A stretch of 64,000 bases of DNA from Microbacteriaceae bacterium VKM Ac-2855 (GTDB lineage Bacteria; Actinomycetota; Actinomycetes; Actinomycetales; Microbacteriaceae), in assembly GCA_013204985.1 (NCBI GenBank), contig JABMLG010000004.1, positions 62,001 to 126,000 of the forward strand, read 5' to 3'. The translations under genes were made by a program, and so were the position numbers. Positions 8,520 to 17,798 of the stretch are shown here, in pieces. Position 1 is the stretch's first letter; every line of letters starts with the position of its first letter. Below the pieces are notes generated by a model. The model saw only the letters and a list, made by a program, of their open reading frames with translations. It ran no database searches and was not told the origin of the DNA.

Positions 8520-10032
8520 GACGATCACCGCACCGACTCTCTCCGAGGCCGGAGCGAACGGCGCCGTGCAGCCCATCCTCGGCGGGTTCTTCCCCGACCC
8601 CACGATCTGCCGAGTCGGCGCGGACTACTACCTCGCCACCTCGAGCTTCGAATACTTCCCGGGCGCTCCGATCTTCCACAGCCGCGACCTGGTCACGTGG
8701 ACGCAGATCGGCAACATCCTCACCACGCGCGACCAATTCCGTCTCACGACACCCGGCGCATCCACCGGGATCTACGGATCCACGCTGCGCTACCACGACG
8801 GTCGGTTCTGGTTCATCACGACCAACGTGAGCGACTTCGAGGCCGGACAAGTCATCGTCCACGCCACCGACCCCGCGGGCCCGTGGAGCGAGCCCGTCTT
8901 CGTGCCGGAAGCGGTCGGGATCGATCCCGACCTGTGCTGGGACGACGACGGGCAGTGCTACCTCACCTGGCATCTGCTCGACTTCGTCGTCGGCGGGCAG
9001 GGTATCCGCCAGGCGCCGATCGATCCCGCCACCGGCCGGTTCCTCGAACCCGACTACCCCATCTGGCAGGGCAGCGGGATGCACGCCGCCGAGGGCCCGC
9101 ATCTGCACCGCATCGGCTCGTACTGGTACCTCCTGCTCGCGGAGGGAGGCACGGAGCGGGGCCACTGCGTTACCATCGCCCGCGGCCCGTCGCCCCGCGG
9201 ACCCTTCGAAGCGCACCCCGCCAACCCTGTGTTCACCCACCGCAGCAGTTCCCACCCGGTGCAGAACGTCGGCCACGCCGACCTCGTGCCGACGACGACC
9301 GGGGAGTGGGCGGCCGTCTACCTCGGCGCTCGGACCCGGGGATCCACCCCCGGCTTCCACGTGCTGGGTCGCGAGACCTTCCTGGCCGGGATCGACTGGA
9401 TCGACGACTGGCCGGTGTTCGTCGAGGACCGCTTCCACATCCCCCAGGCCCGCACCGCTTTCGCCGACGACTTCAGCAGGACACGGCTCGACGCGCGCTG
9501 GGTCGTGGCCGACGGCGAGCCGGACGCCCTCACGCTGCAGACCCCGAACGGTCTCGCCTTTCCCCGCGCTGGAGCAGGCGTCGGAGTCGAAGCAGGCTCG
9601 CTCTGCACCCGAGTCCGCGATCTCGCCTGGCGGGCCGAGGCCACCGTCACGACCGACGGTTCCCTGAGCCTGCGCCTGGACGACCGGCACTGGTGCGGAG
9701 TCGTCCTCGAGAACGGCCGCGCCCGCGGTGTGGTGCGGATCGGCGATCTTCTGCAGGAGGTCGGCAGCGCCGACGTCGGAGCGGACTCCGCGGTCCTCGT
9801 GTTGGAATCGGTGGAGCCCGGCAGCCCTCCCGCGCCCTTCGGCCACGGCGGTCCGGACGACCTCGTCCTCGCCGTCGTCATCAACGGCGAGACGGTGCGG
9901 ATCGCCCGCCTCGACGGCCGCTACTTCTCGACCGAGGTCGCCTCGGGCTTCACCGGGCGGATGCTCGCCGTCGGCGCCGTGACTCCGGAGGGCCGGATCC
10001 GCTCGATCTCCTACGTCCCGAGCACCGCCTGA
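8512..10032 (+). CDS. Glycoside hydrolase family 43 (beta-xylosidase / alpha-L-arabinofuranosidase)
   Basis: This 506-residue protein has a five-bladed propeller followed by a beta-sandwich, the layout of GH43 xylosidases. Visible catalytic landmarks are the general base in FFPDPTICR (D29), the pKa-modulating aspartate in GIDPDLCW, and the general acid in the AAEGPHLHR stretch. The C-terminal half, from about residue 310, contains LRLDDRHWCGVVLENG, like the sandwich domain of this group. No signal peptide is present, so it probably acts on imported oligosaccharides. The enzyme at 16272-17798 is a clear paralogue. The split between xylosidase and arabinofuranosidase cannot be decided from sequence alone. 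Confidence 0.9.
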   Translation: MSETITAPTLSEAGANGAVQPILGGFFPDPTICRVGADYYLATSSFEYFPGAPIFHSRDLVTWTQIGNILTTRDQFRLTTPGASTGIYGSTLRYHDGRFWFITTNVSDFEAGQVIVHATDPAGPWSEPVFVPEAVGIDPDLCWDDDGQCYLTWHLLDFVVGGQGIRQAPIDPATGRFLEPDYPIWQGSGMHAAEGPHLHRIGSYWYLLLAEGGTERGHCVTIARGPSPRGPFEAHPANPVFTHRSSSHPVQNVGHADLVPTTTGEWAAVYLGARTRGSTPGFHVLGRETFLAGIDWIDDWPVFVEDRFHIPQARTAFADDFSRTRLDARWVVADGEPDALTLQTPNGLAFPRAGAGVGVEAGSLCTRVRDLAWRAEATVTTDGSLSLRLDDRHWCGVVLENGRARGVVRIGDLLQEVGSADVGADSAVLVLESVEPGSPPAPFGHGGPDDLVLAVVINGETVRIARLDGRYFSTEVASGFTGRMLAVGAVTPEGRIRSISYVPSTA

Positions 10033-10082
10033 TCGGCGGGTGCCGCGCGTCCGTACCGGGGGGCGGCATCGGTTCGCGAATT

Positions 10083-10090
10083 TTGCGCAC
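10083..10090. promoter_or_regulatory. Putative LacI operator TTGCGCAC (GH2 gene)
   Basis: This differs from the TTGCGCAA palindrome at one position. It lies in the 135-bp spacer between the GH43 and GH2 genes, 78 bp before the GH2 start, and suggests that the GH2 gene has its own promoter under the same regulator. Confidence 0.45.
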
Positions 10091-10167
10091 ATCGTTTGCT
10101 GGACTCATCCCCTCGTCGGAGGATGGTCGAGGACCGGATGATCAGGCTGGCCGCACAAAGGAGTCCC

Positions 10168-12600
10168 ATGCCTCGTTCATCGTTCAATCAGGGTTGGGCC
10201 GTCAGGTCCGGCATGACGGTCTTCAGTCAGTTGAACGACGCCGGCACCGGTGAGCCCGTCACTCTGCCGCACGACGGGATGCTGTCGCTGGAGCGCAGCT
10301 CCGCCCACGCGCTCAGCTCCGCCTACTTCCCCGGCGGCGCCCTCGAATACCGCCGGACGCTCACCGTGCCCGCCGAGTGGCGCGACCGCCGGGTGACCCT
10401 GCACTTCGAGGGCGTCTATCGTGATGCGGTCGTCGCGGTGAACGGCGGCTTCGCTGGTCAGCGGCCCAACGGCTACACCGCCTTCTCCGTGCCACTCGAC
10501 CCGTTCCTCCTGTACGGAGAGGACAACACGATCGTGGTGGAGGCGCGCGCACACCAGGATTCCCGCTGGTACTCCGGGCTCGGCATCCACCGCGACGTGA
10601 GCCTGTCCGTCACGGGCCTCGCGCATCTCGTCGCCGACGGCGTCCGGATCAGCACGCCGGAGATCTCCGGCGAGAGCGCGATCGTCGCTCTCGCCGCCAC
10701 CGTTGCGAACGAGGACGTCGTCACCCGCACGCTGACCCTGCGCTCGCGGATCGTCGCCGCGGACGGCACCGAGGTGTCGACCACCTCGTCCCCGGTGACC
10801 GTCCGAGCCGGCGAATCGGAGGTCGTCCGCCAGCGGGTCCACATCAGCGAGCCCCTGCTCTGGGGTGTGGAGCACCCGCACCTCTATCGGGCCACGACCG
10901 AGCTGTGGGACGGGGACGAGCGGATCGATGACGTCGATACCGCGTTCGGTGTCCGCAGTCTGTCGCTGGACCCGGCCCACGGCCTGCGCATCAACGGCGA
11001 GACCGTGAAGCTGCGCGGCGCCTGCATCCACCACGACAACGGACTCCTCGGCGCCGCCGCCATCGGGCGCGCCGAGGAACGCCGCATCCAGATTCTCAAG
11101 GAGGCGGGGTTCAACGCGATCCGCGCCTCGCACAATCCTTTGAGCACAGCGATGATCGAGGCCTGCGACCGGCTCGGGATGCTCGTGATGGACGAAACCT
11201 TCGACATGTGGACGACGGCGAAGAACCCGTTCGACTACTCGCTCGCCTTCCCCGAGTGGTGGGAGCGTGACGTCGAGTCGCTCGTCGCGAAGGACTACAA
11301 CCACCCCAGCGTCATCCTCTACTCGATCGGCAACGAGGTCCTCGACGCCGGCAACCCGCACGGCGCCCGCCTCGCCCGCCACCTCGCGGAGAAATTCCAC
11401 GCGCTCGACCCGACGCGCTACACGACGAACGCCGTCAGCGGCTTCGTCGCAACGATCACGCAGCTGCTGCCCGAGTTCCAGAAGCGGGCCGGCGAGCTCC
11501 GCGGCCGAGTCGGCGTGAACGATCTGATCGGCGAGATGCACCACGTCTTCGACGAGTTCAGCCTCTCCGAGACCGTCACCGACCGCACGGAGGAGACCCA
11601 CTCCGTGGTGGACGTCGTCGGCCAGAACTACGCTCACGCGCGCTACCTCGGCGACAGGGAACGATTCCCCGACCGCGTCGTCGTCGGAACCGAGACCCTC
11701 GCGAGGGACATCGACGAGCTGTGGGCACTCGTGACGGCGAACCCCCACGTGATCGGCGACTTCACCTGGACGGGCTGGGACTACCTCGGCGAGGTCGGAC
11801 TCGGCGTCACCCGGTTCGACGACGAGGAGTACGGCCCTTTCCCTGCGCTGCTGGCCTGGTGCGGCGACATCGACATCACCGGCTACCGTCGTCCTGCCTC
11901 GTATTACCGCGAGATCGTCTTCGGCCTGAGCGATCAGCCGTACCTCGCGGTGGACCGGCCCCGGGGGTACGGTCGCGCCTCCTACGGACTGGGCTGGGCG
12001 TGGACGGACTCCCTCTCATCGTGGGATCTCGCGGTCGAGGTCGGGACCGCCGTGCCCGTCGAGATCTACAGCAGTGCCGACGAGGTGGAACTGCTGCTGA
12101 ACGGGCGCTCCGTGGGTACGGCTCCGGCCGGCGCCGGTCACCGCTTCCGCGCGTCGTTCACCGTGCCCTTCGAGCCGGGCGAACTCGTCGCCGTGGCGCG
12201 GACGGCCGGTGAGGAGACGGGCCGTGCGACCCTGCGCACCCCGTCCGGACCCGTCCGTCTCGACGTCACGCCGGATCGCTCGGAGATCCGAGCCGAACCG
12301 AACGATCTCGCGTACGTGACGATCGAGCTCCGCGACACCGACGGCGTGCTCGCGACAGCGCAGGACCTCCTCGTGCACGCGACCGTCGAGGGCCCGGGCG
12401 TCCTGCAAGGGATGGGCAGCACGCGGCCGGTGACCGAGGAGTCGTTCCTCGAGTCGTCGGCGACGACCTTCGAAGGACGCGCTCTCGCGATCATCCGCCC
12501 CACGGGCGCGGGCGAGATCGTCGTCACCGTGTCGGCCGACGGCCACGACGACGTCCGCGTCACCGTCATCGCTCGCGAGAGCGGCACCTCGGCCCGCTGA
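10168..12600 (+). CDS. Glycoside hydrolase family 2 (beta-galactosidase-like)
   Basis: The 810-residue enzyme has the GH2 order: sugar-binding jelly roll, immunoglobulin-like domain, TIM barrel, then C-terminal beta domains. The acid/base is in YSIGNEV (E390) and the nucleophile in VVGTETLARD (E509). RASHNPLS and MVMDETFDMW are also typical. The start at 10168 is set by AAAGGAG (10157-10163) and begins MPRSSFNQGWAV. No signal peptide is seen. The length and the DUF4982-like region after the barrel suggest the bacterial beta-galactosidase subgroup, but beta-glucuronidase or another GH2 specificity is possible. An operator-like site lies upstream. Confidence 0.88.
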   Translation: MPRSSFNQGWAVRSGMTVFSQLNDAGTGEPVTLPHDGMLSLERSSAHALSSAYFPGGALEYRRTLTVPAEWRDRRVTLHFEGVYRDAVVAVNGGFAGQRPNGYTAFSVPLDPFLLYGEDNTIVVEARAHQDSRWYSGLGIHRDVSLSVTGLAHLVADGVRISTPEISGESAIVALAATVANEDVVTRTLTLRSRIVAADGTEVSTTSSPVTVRAGESEVVRQRVHISEPLLWGVEHPHLYRATTELWDGDERIDDVDTAFGVRSLSLDPAHGLRINGETVKLRGACIHHDNGLLGAAAIGRAEERRIQILKEAGFNAIRASHNPLSTAMIEACDRLGMLVMDETFDMWTTAKNPFDYSLAFPEWWERDVESLVAKDYNHPSVILYSIGNEVLDAGNPHGARLARHLAEKFHALDPTRYTTNAVSGFVATITQLLPEFQKRAGELRGRVGVNDLIGEMHHVFDEFSLSETVTDRTEETHSVVDVVGQNYAHARYLGDRERFPDRVVVGTETLARDIDELWALVTANPHVIGDFTWTGWDYLGEVGLGVTRFDDEEYGPFPALLAWCGDIDITGYRRPASYYREIVFGLSDQPYLAVDRPRGYGRASYGLGWAWTDSLSSWDLAVEVGTAVPVEIYSSADEVELLLNGRSVGTAPAGAGHRFRASFTVPFEPGELVAVARTAGEETGRATLRTPSGPVRLDVTPDRSEIRAEPNDLAYVTIELRDTDGVLATAQDLLVHATVEGPGVLQGMGSTRPVTEESFLESSATTFEGRALAIIRPTGAGEIVVTVSADGHDDVRVTVIARESGTSAR

Positions 12601-12621
12601 CAGCGGACCGACGCCTTCCGT

Positions 12622-12655
12622 GGAGGGCGGCGCGTTCCTCGCGACGCCGCCCTCC
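12622..12655 (+). terminator. Hairpin after the GH2 gene
   Basis: GGAGGGCGGCG at 12622-12632 pairs perfectly with CGCCGCCCTCC at 12645-12655, an 11-bp stem with a 12-base loop. There is no T run, as is common for actinobacterial terminators. It begins 21 bp after the GH2 stop codon. Confidence 0.6.
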
Positions 12656-12744
12656 TCCCGACCCGTCCTCCCGGACGTAGGCCGGTCAGTCCTGCCGACG
12701 CCGTCGGCTCGTCCTGCACGCCCCACGTCTCCAGGAGTACGTCC

Positions 12745-13962
12745 ATGAGTCTGTCCCCAGACCTCGCCCCCTCGTCCACGCTGCGCACTTTCTCGCTCGC
12801 CCTCGGTCTGCTCTGCCTGCTCGGGCCGCTGACGATCGACCTCTACCTCCCCGCCTTCCCTCAGGTGCGCGACGATCTCGCGACGACCGAGGCCGCCGTG
12901 CAGCTGACGCTGACGGCGACGACGCTCGGCTTCGGCGTCGGGCAGTTCGTGATCGGCCAATGGAGTGACGTCATCGGCCGACGCATCCCCTTACTCGTCG
13001 CGACGGCGGTGCACGTGGCCGCGAGCATCGGTGCCGCTCTGGCTCCCGACATCACCTGGCTGATCGTCTTCCGGCTCCTGCAGGGGATCGGCGCGGCCGG
13101 CAGCGGGGTGATCGCCACGGCGATGGCACGCGACCTGTTCGCCGGACGCGCCCTGATCCGCGTGCTCGCCCGACTCGCGCTGATCTCGGGGCTCGCTCCC
13201 GTCGTCGCCCCGGTGCTGGGGGCGCAGCTGCTGACATTCCTCGACTGGCGCGGAGTGTTCGTGTCCGTCGCGGTCTACGGAGCGGCCGTTCTCGCCACGA
13301 CGGTCCTGCTGGTGCGCGAGTCGCGGGTGGTCGTGCACCGCTCCTCGCCGGAGCACCGCTCCCAGCGCTCGCGGCTGTCGTTGCTGCTGCGCGATCGCTC
13401 GTTCCTCGGCGTCGCACTGATCGGCGGGCTGATGGTCTCGGGAGTGTTCACCTTCATGTCGACCTCCCCGTTCGTCTACCAGGAGGTCTACGGCCTGGAT
13501 CCGCAGGGCTTCGGCTGGATCTTCGCCATCCACGCCGTCGGATTCGTCGTCGGCTCGCAGACGTCCTCGCGCGTTATGCTGCGGGTCCCTCCGCAGTGGA
13601 TCCTCGCCGTGACGCTGCCGATGCTCGCACTCTGCGGAGCGGCTGTGACGATCCTGGCGGCGACGGCGGCGCCCTTCGGCTGGCTCGCCGCGGCGACCGT
13701 CGCGTTCCTCCTCTTCTCCGGCGCCACCGCGCCCTGCATCGGGATCCTCTCGCTCGCGCGCCACGGCGAGCGGGCGGGCACTGCCGCGGCGGTGATCGGA
13801 GTGGTCAACTTCGGGCTGCCCGGTCTGTCCGTGCCCCTGGTGGGTGCGCTGGGCGGCGGCTCCGCGATCGCGATGGGCCTCTTCATGGCGGGCTCCCTGA
13901 CGCTCGCGACCGCGGTGCTGTGGCTGGTCGTGCGACCGCGTTCCGTCCCGAGCATTCACTGA
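12745..13962 (+). CDS. MFS drug efflux transporter, Bcr/CflA family
   Basis: This 405-residue membrane protein has about twelve transmembrane helices. The first helix carries LLGPLTIDLYLPAFP, characteristic of Bcr/CflA proton-driven exporters, and the loop between helices 2 and 3 holds GQWSDVIGRRIPLL, the MFS motif A. AGGAG lies just before the ATG. It stands alone between terminator-like hairpins at 12622 and 13980, so it is probably an independent unit rather than part of the glycan operon. The substrate is unknown. Confidence 0.88.
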   Translation: MSLSPDLAPSSTLRTFSLALGLLCLLGPLTIDLYLPAFPQVRDDLATTEAAVQLTLTATTLGFGVGQFVIGQWSDVIGRRIPLLVATAVHVAASIGAALAPDITWLIVFRLLQGIGAAGSGVIATAMARDLFAGRALIRVLARLALISGLAPVVAPVLGAQLLTFLDWRGVFVSVAVYGAAVLATTVLLVRESRVVVHRSSPEHRSQRSRLSLLLRDRSFLGVALIGGLMVSGVFTFMSTSPFVYQEVYGLDPQGFGWIFAIHAVGFVVGSQTSSRVMLRVPPQWILAVTLPMLALCGAAVTILAATAAPFGWLAAATVAFLLFSGATAPCIGILSLARHGERAGTAAAVIGVVNFGLPGLSVPLVGALGGGSAIAMGLFMAGSLTLATAVLWLVVRPRSVPSIH

Positions 13963-13979
13963 CACCCTCCAGGGACGGG

Positions 13980-14013
13980 CCTGCCCGGTGCGTCGACGGA
14001 CGCACCGGGCAGG
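13980..14013. terminator. Bidirectional terminator between convergent genes
   Basis: CCTGCCCGGTGCGTC at 13980-13994 pairs perfectly with 13999-14013, a 15-bp stem with a 4-base loop. It sits between the convergent MFS gene and the esterase-like gene and could stop transcription from both sides. Confidence 0.85.
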
Positions 14014-14024
14014 GGTTCGCCGGG

Positions 14025-16088
14025 CTATTTCACGACCACGCGGACCCTGTCGAGGTTCGCGACGTTCGCGAACTCGCTCGCGGCATCGCCGTCCCGCTGC
14101 GACGCGACCTGGACCGTGACGTAGTAGGTGCCGGGAGTCGTGAACGTGGTGCTATTGGTGGTCGTCACGCTCTGGCCGGGAGCGGCAAGAGTCGAGGGTC
14201 CGTATTCGCCGGTGCCGCGCAGGTCCCATTCGGCGCTGACGACGACGCCGGCGCCGGCCGGGGCCTGCGCCCTGGCGGTGAAGGTCACCTTCTCGCCGAC
14301 CCGCACCTCGATCCGGTCGCGACCACCCGCGGTCAGCGAGACGACGGGCTGGATCCCCTTGCGCTGCGCCGCCGTCTCCGGCACGAGGATCTGATTCTGC
14401 AGGACCGAGAATCGCGTCGAGGCCGGCGGGGCGACCCCGTCCTCGGCCCACGCGCTCACATCGCGCAGGGCCTGCTCCACGCTGTCCGTGAATTCGACCA
14501 GCCGGGAAGCCTTCTCCCCGACGACCGGCCCTTCCTGGTGATTGGCGTGGTCGTTGAAGTAGACCCGGAAGGAGTCGTCGAACGAAGCGCCGAGCGACGC
14601 CTTCACCTTGCCGGTGTACCAGGCCGCTCCCCACGGCACGGCATCCGTGTCGTAGAGGTTGTCGACGACGATCGTCTTCATCGTGACGGCTCCGCTGTAC
14701 GCGGCGCCACCGGTCGTGGAGTTCGCGATGATCGGCGAGACCTGAACGGGGCGCTGCGGGTAGATGGGCGATCCGTCGGCCTTGCGGAACTGGTCCCACT
14801 GCGTGAACTCACGGCTCTCCGGCGTCTGGTGGCGGTGGTAGCCGTACATCGCGACGTGCCAGCGGTTGTCGATCCGCACCGTCGCTCCGACCTGGGCCGC
14901 CGCGACGACCACGGGGTCGGCGTCGGCGTTCTGGGTGAAGACGCGGGTCGCCGGATCGAACGATCCAGCGAAGCGCACGATGGCGGCACCCGATGCATCC
15001 TGCACCGTGAAGTCCGTGGTCGCGCCGGTCGCGGCGTCCGGTACTCCGTCGAGCGTCACGGTCGTGCGGCCGTCCGCGGCGGTGCTGACCGCCGTGATGG
15101 TGCCCGTCGTGTCGAACTTCTCGGCGCGGATCATGTCGCCGAGTTCGGATTTCTCGGTGCCGAGGTAGCCGGGCTCGCTCCAGAAGGCGTCCGCGTAGCC
15201 GGGGTCGATCGCTTGCACCGTGGTCACGAAGATGCCGTCGTCCGACAGGTCGACGTAGTCGAAGTCCTCCCACGCCCGCGGAGGCACACCGAAGCGCGTC
15301 GCCTGCACCGCGATCGAGCGCTGCAGAGGGGTCAGACCCGCGACAGACTCGATCCGGCCACCCGCCGACGCGGCGTCCTCGATCTGCGCCTTCTTGTCGC
15401 GCAGCACGAAGCCGGCCAACGCACGCATGCTCGCGGTGTTCGCGAACGACACGGGGGTGGCGAGGATCGACGGCACGGCACCCTGCCAGACGTCGTGGGT
15501 GTTCTCGACCGCGCCGATCGACTGGTACGACCCGCCGCTGCCGCCGTAGACGTAGCCGTAGATCTGGCGATCAGCCGTGCCGTAGTAGTCGGCGGCCACG
15601 GTGCGGGCGAACTTCGCGGCGGCCGCGTCGTGGCGATACCCCTGCGTACCCGTGGTCTGCACGGTGTAGCCGCCGCTGGCCGCACCGAAGGCGACGACGC
15701 GGTCCTCCGCGTTCTCGTCCTGGATCGGGTAGACGCGCTGGAAGAAGCGCCCCTCCCACTGGTCCGCCGGGGGGAGGTAGATCGTGAAGCGCGTCGGGGT
15801 GCCCTCGAAGTGGCCGATGACCTTGCGGATCGGCGTCGGGCTCTGCACATCGGTCTCGCTGTCGATCACCGGGACGGAGTACAGCGGATCGATGCAGATC
15901 GCGTCGACCAGCACGGCGCCGGTCGGTCCGGTCGCACATTCTGCGGCCTCGGTGGCCGTGGCCGAGGACGGCGCGGCGGCCAGGCCCAGGGCGAGCGTGG
16001 CCGTCGCGACCGTTCCGAGGAGTGCTCGACGCAGATGGGGGGCCGTCCGGGTGGGACGGTAGAGCGGACGTGGATCGCCGGTGGTCAT
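14025..16088 (-). CDS. Secreted alpha/beta-hydrolase-like esterase with C-terminal PKD domain
   Basis: The 687-residue protein starts with an export signal (LRRALLGTVATATLALGL, ending near SSATA), possibly Tat type. GYVYGGSGGSYQ around S184 is a nucleophile elbow. A later aspartate in VVDNLYDTDAVPW and a histidine in YFNDHANHQEG could complete a triad, as in tannase- or feruloyl-esterase-like enzymes. Residues from about 590 to the end look like a PKD domain, with EWDLRGTGEY and FTTPGTYYVTV. The probable role is extracellular de-esterification of plant polymers, fitting the adjacent GH43 and the TTGCGCAA site upstream. The family assignment is tentative. Confidence 0.6.
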   Translation of the reverse strand: MTTGDPRPLYRPTRTAPHLRRALLGTVATATLALGLAAAPSSATATEAAECATGPTGAVLVDAICIDPLYSVPVIDSETDVQSPTPIRKVIGHFEGTPTRFTIYLPPADQWEGRFFQRVYPIQDENAEDRVVAFGAASGGYTVQTTGTQGYRHDAAAAKFARTVAADYYGTADRQIYGYVYGGSGGSYQSIGAVENTHDVWQGAVPSILATPVSFANTASMRALAGFVLRDKKAQIEDAASAGGRIESVAGLTPLQRSIAVQATRFGVPPRAWEDFDYVDLSDDGIFVTTVQAIDPGYADAFWSEPGYLGTEKSELGDMIRAEKFDTTGTITAVSTAADGRTTVTLDGVPDAATGATTDFTVQDASGAAIVRFAGSFDPATRVFTQNADADPVVVAAAQVGATVRIDNRWHVAMYGYHRHQTPESREFTQWDQFRKADGSPIYPQRPVQVSPIIANSTTGGAAYSGAVTMKTIVVDNLYDTDAVPWGAAWYTGKVKASLGASFDDSFRVYFNDHANHQEGPVVGEKASRLVEFTDSVEQALRDVSAWAEDGVAPPASTRFSVLQNQILVPETAAQRKGIQPVVSLTAGGRDRIEVRVGEKVTFTARAQAPAGAGVVVSAEWDLRGTGEYGPSTLAAPGQSVTTTNSTTFTTPGTYYVTVQVASQRDGDAASEFANVANLDRVRVVVK

Positions 16089-16231
16089 AGTGTCGTCTCC
16101 AGCTTCATCGATGGCAGGAGCTCGTCGCGCAGCTGGTTCCTCCGGCGGCGGCGGCGACTCCGGGACATCCGGGCCAGGGGCCTCGGTGTGCGGCTGACGC
16201 TAGAAGAGCAGGCCCGGGGCGGTCAAAGTCG

Positions 16232-16239
16232 TTGCGCAA
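16232..16239. promoter_or_regulatory. Putative LacI operator TTGCGCAA (esterase gene)
   Basis: A perfect palindrome in the 183-bp spacer between the GH43 gene and the esterase gene, 144 bp upstream of the esterase start. The spacer holds no other feature I can support. Confidence 0.6.
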
Positions 16240-16271
16240 AAGCCCGGTGAGGAACGGCCGGGCGGGCGGCC

Positions 16272-17798
16272 TCAGTCAGCCGCCTCCTGGGCCCGCGCAC
16301 TGTACGAGACCGAGAGCACGCGCGACTCGGTGACGCAGGAGCCGAGGGCGAGCATCCGCCCCGTGAAGCCGGTCGCAACCTCCGTGGAGAGGTAGCGGCC
16401 GTCGATCCGGGCGAGTTCGTGCCGACCATCCTCGTCGACCACGGACAGCACGATGTCGTCGGGGCCGCCGTGGCCCTGGAGCACCGGCTCGGCGACGATC
16501 GGGACGCTTTCGATGCGCAGGACGAGCGGGCGCTCGCTCACTCGTCGTGAGCCCAGATCCGGGCGAATATCGCCGATCCGCACGTCCGCTCTGACCACGC
16601 CGTCCTCGAGGTGCAGGCCGTACCAGTGCCGGTCGTCGATGCGCACACAGAAGCGGCCCGCCGACTCCACGGTCGCCTCCGCCACCCAGTGGTGATCACG
16701 GACCCGCGTGCACAGAAGTCGGATCGCCCCGTCCGTCGGCGGCAGGACGAGACCGGAGGAGCCCTCACGGCGGGCAACCGCCTCAGGCTCCGAGTACGGA
16801 ACCACCCAGCGGTGATGGAACTCCGTTGAGGAGAAGTCGTCCACGAATCCGGTGTCTGCGACCGGGACCTCGTAGCGCTCCTCCTCGAAGACCGGCCAGC
16901 CCTCGCTCCACCGGACGCCCGCGACAAAGGTCTCCCGACCCAGGACATGGAAGCCCGGCACGTAACCGCGCGGACGAGTCGCCAGGTACACCGCGGCCCA
17001 CTCCCCCTCCGCGGTCTGCACAAGATCGGCGTGGCCCGTGCTCTGCACCGGGTGGCCGAGGCTGCGATGCGTGAAGATCGGATTCTCGGGGCAGGCCTCG
17101 AACGGGCCGGCAGGATGGGATGCGCGCGCGACGGTGACGGCGTGACCACGCTCGGTCCCACCCTCGGCAAGGAGCAGGTACCAGAACTCGCCGACCTTGT
17201 AGAGGTGTGGCCCCTCAGGGGCGTTGAGTCCGCTGCCCTGCCAGATCGGGTAGATCTCGCCGAGGGCGCCCGTCCGAAGGTCGAGGCGGGCCTGCAGGAT
17301 CCCGTGCTCGGCGGTCGAGTCCAGCGTTCTCCACGTCAGGAAGCAGGCGTCGCCCTCCCAGCAGAGGTCGGGATCGATCCCGGAAGCCCCGGGGATGAAG
17401 ACGGGGTCGCTCCACTCGCCGGCCGGGTCCGTCGTCGAGACCAGCACCTGACCGGACTCGAAGTCGCTGAAGTTGGTGGTGATCATCCAGAAGCGGTCGT
17501 CGTGGTGTCGGAGCGTGAGCCCGTACACGCCGAAGGATGGCCAGGAGAAGCCGGCACGGAATTGCGTTCGTCGCGTCAACGCGTGGCCGATCTGGGTCCA
17601 CTGGACGAGGTCCGTGCTGTGCCAGATCGGAACACCGGGGAAGTACTCGAAACTGGAGTTGGCGAGGTAGTAGTCGTCGCCGACGCGGCAGATCGACGGG
17701 TCGGGATAGAAGCCGGGGATGATGGGCTGCAACGATCCGTTGACGACCGCCGGAGTGTTGGCTCCGCCTCCGTCGCGGTCCGCCACCGGAAGCGTCAT
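16272..17798 (-). CDS. Glycoside hydrolase family 43 (beta-xylosidase / arabinofuranosidase), second copy
   Basis: This 508-residue enzyme is a paralogue of the one at 8512. It has the same catalytic landmarks (FYPDPSICR, GIDPDLCW, EGPHLYKVG) and the same C-terminal sandwich with RIDDRHWYGLHLEDG. I chose the ATG at 17798 because GAGGTGGG lies just upstream; the frame stays open to 18041, but that stretch is Arg-rich and unlike GH43. There is no signal peptide. The gene has its own promoter region with TTGCGCAA at 18023-18030. Two similar GH43 enzymes with separate operators suggest different linkages in one polymer. Confidence 0.9.
   Translation of the reverse strand: MTLPVADRDGGGANTPAVVNGSLQPIIPGFYPDPSICRVGDDYYLANSSFEYFPGVPIWHSTDLVQWTQIGHALTRRTQFRAGFSWPSFGVYGLTLRHHDDRFWMITTNFSDFESGQVLVSTTDPAGEWSDPVFIPGASGIDPDLCWEGDACFLTWRTLDSTAEHGILQARLDLRTGALGEIYPIWQGSGLNAPEGPHLYKVGEFWYLLLAEGGTERGHAVTVARASHPAGPFEACPENPIFTHRSLGHPVQSTGHADLVQTAEGEWAAVYLATRPRGYVPGFHVLGRETFVAGVRWSEGWPVFEEERYEVPVADTGFVDDFSSTEFHHRWVVPYSEPEAVARREGSSGLVLPPTDGAIRLLCTRVRDHHWVAEATVESAGRFCVRIDDRHWYGLHLEDGVVRADVRIGDIRPDLGSRRVSERPLVLRIESVPIVAEPVLQGHGGPDDIVLSVVDEDGRHELARIDGRYLSTEVATGFTGRMLALGSCVTESRVLSVSYSARAQEAAD

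Noticed and set aside
13596-16250. Open frame of 884 codons on the plus strand across the MFS end and the esterase
   Set aside because: It runs antisense to the esterase and through the terminator at 13980; it has no ribosome-binding site or recognisable domain.
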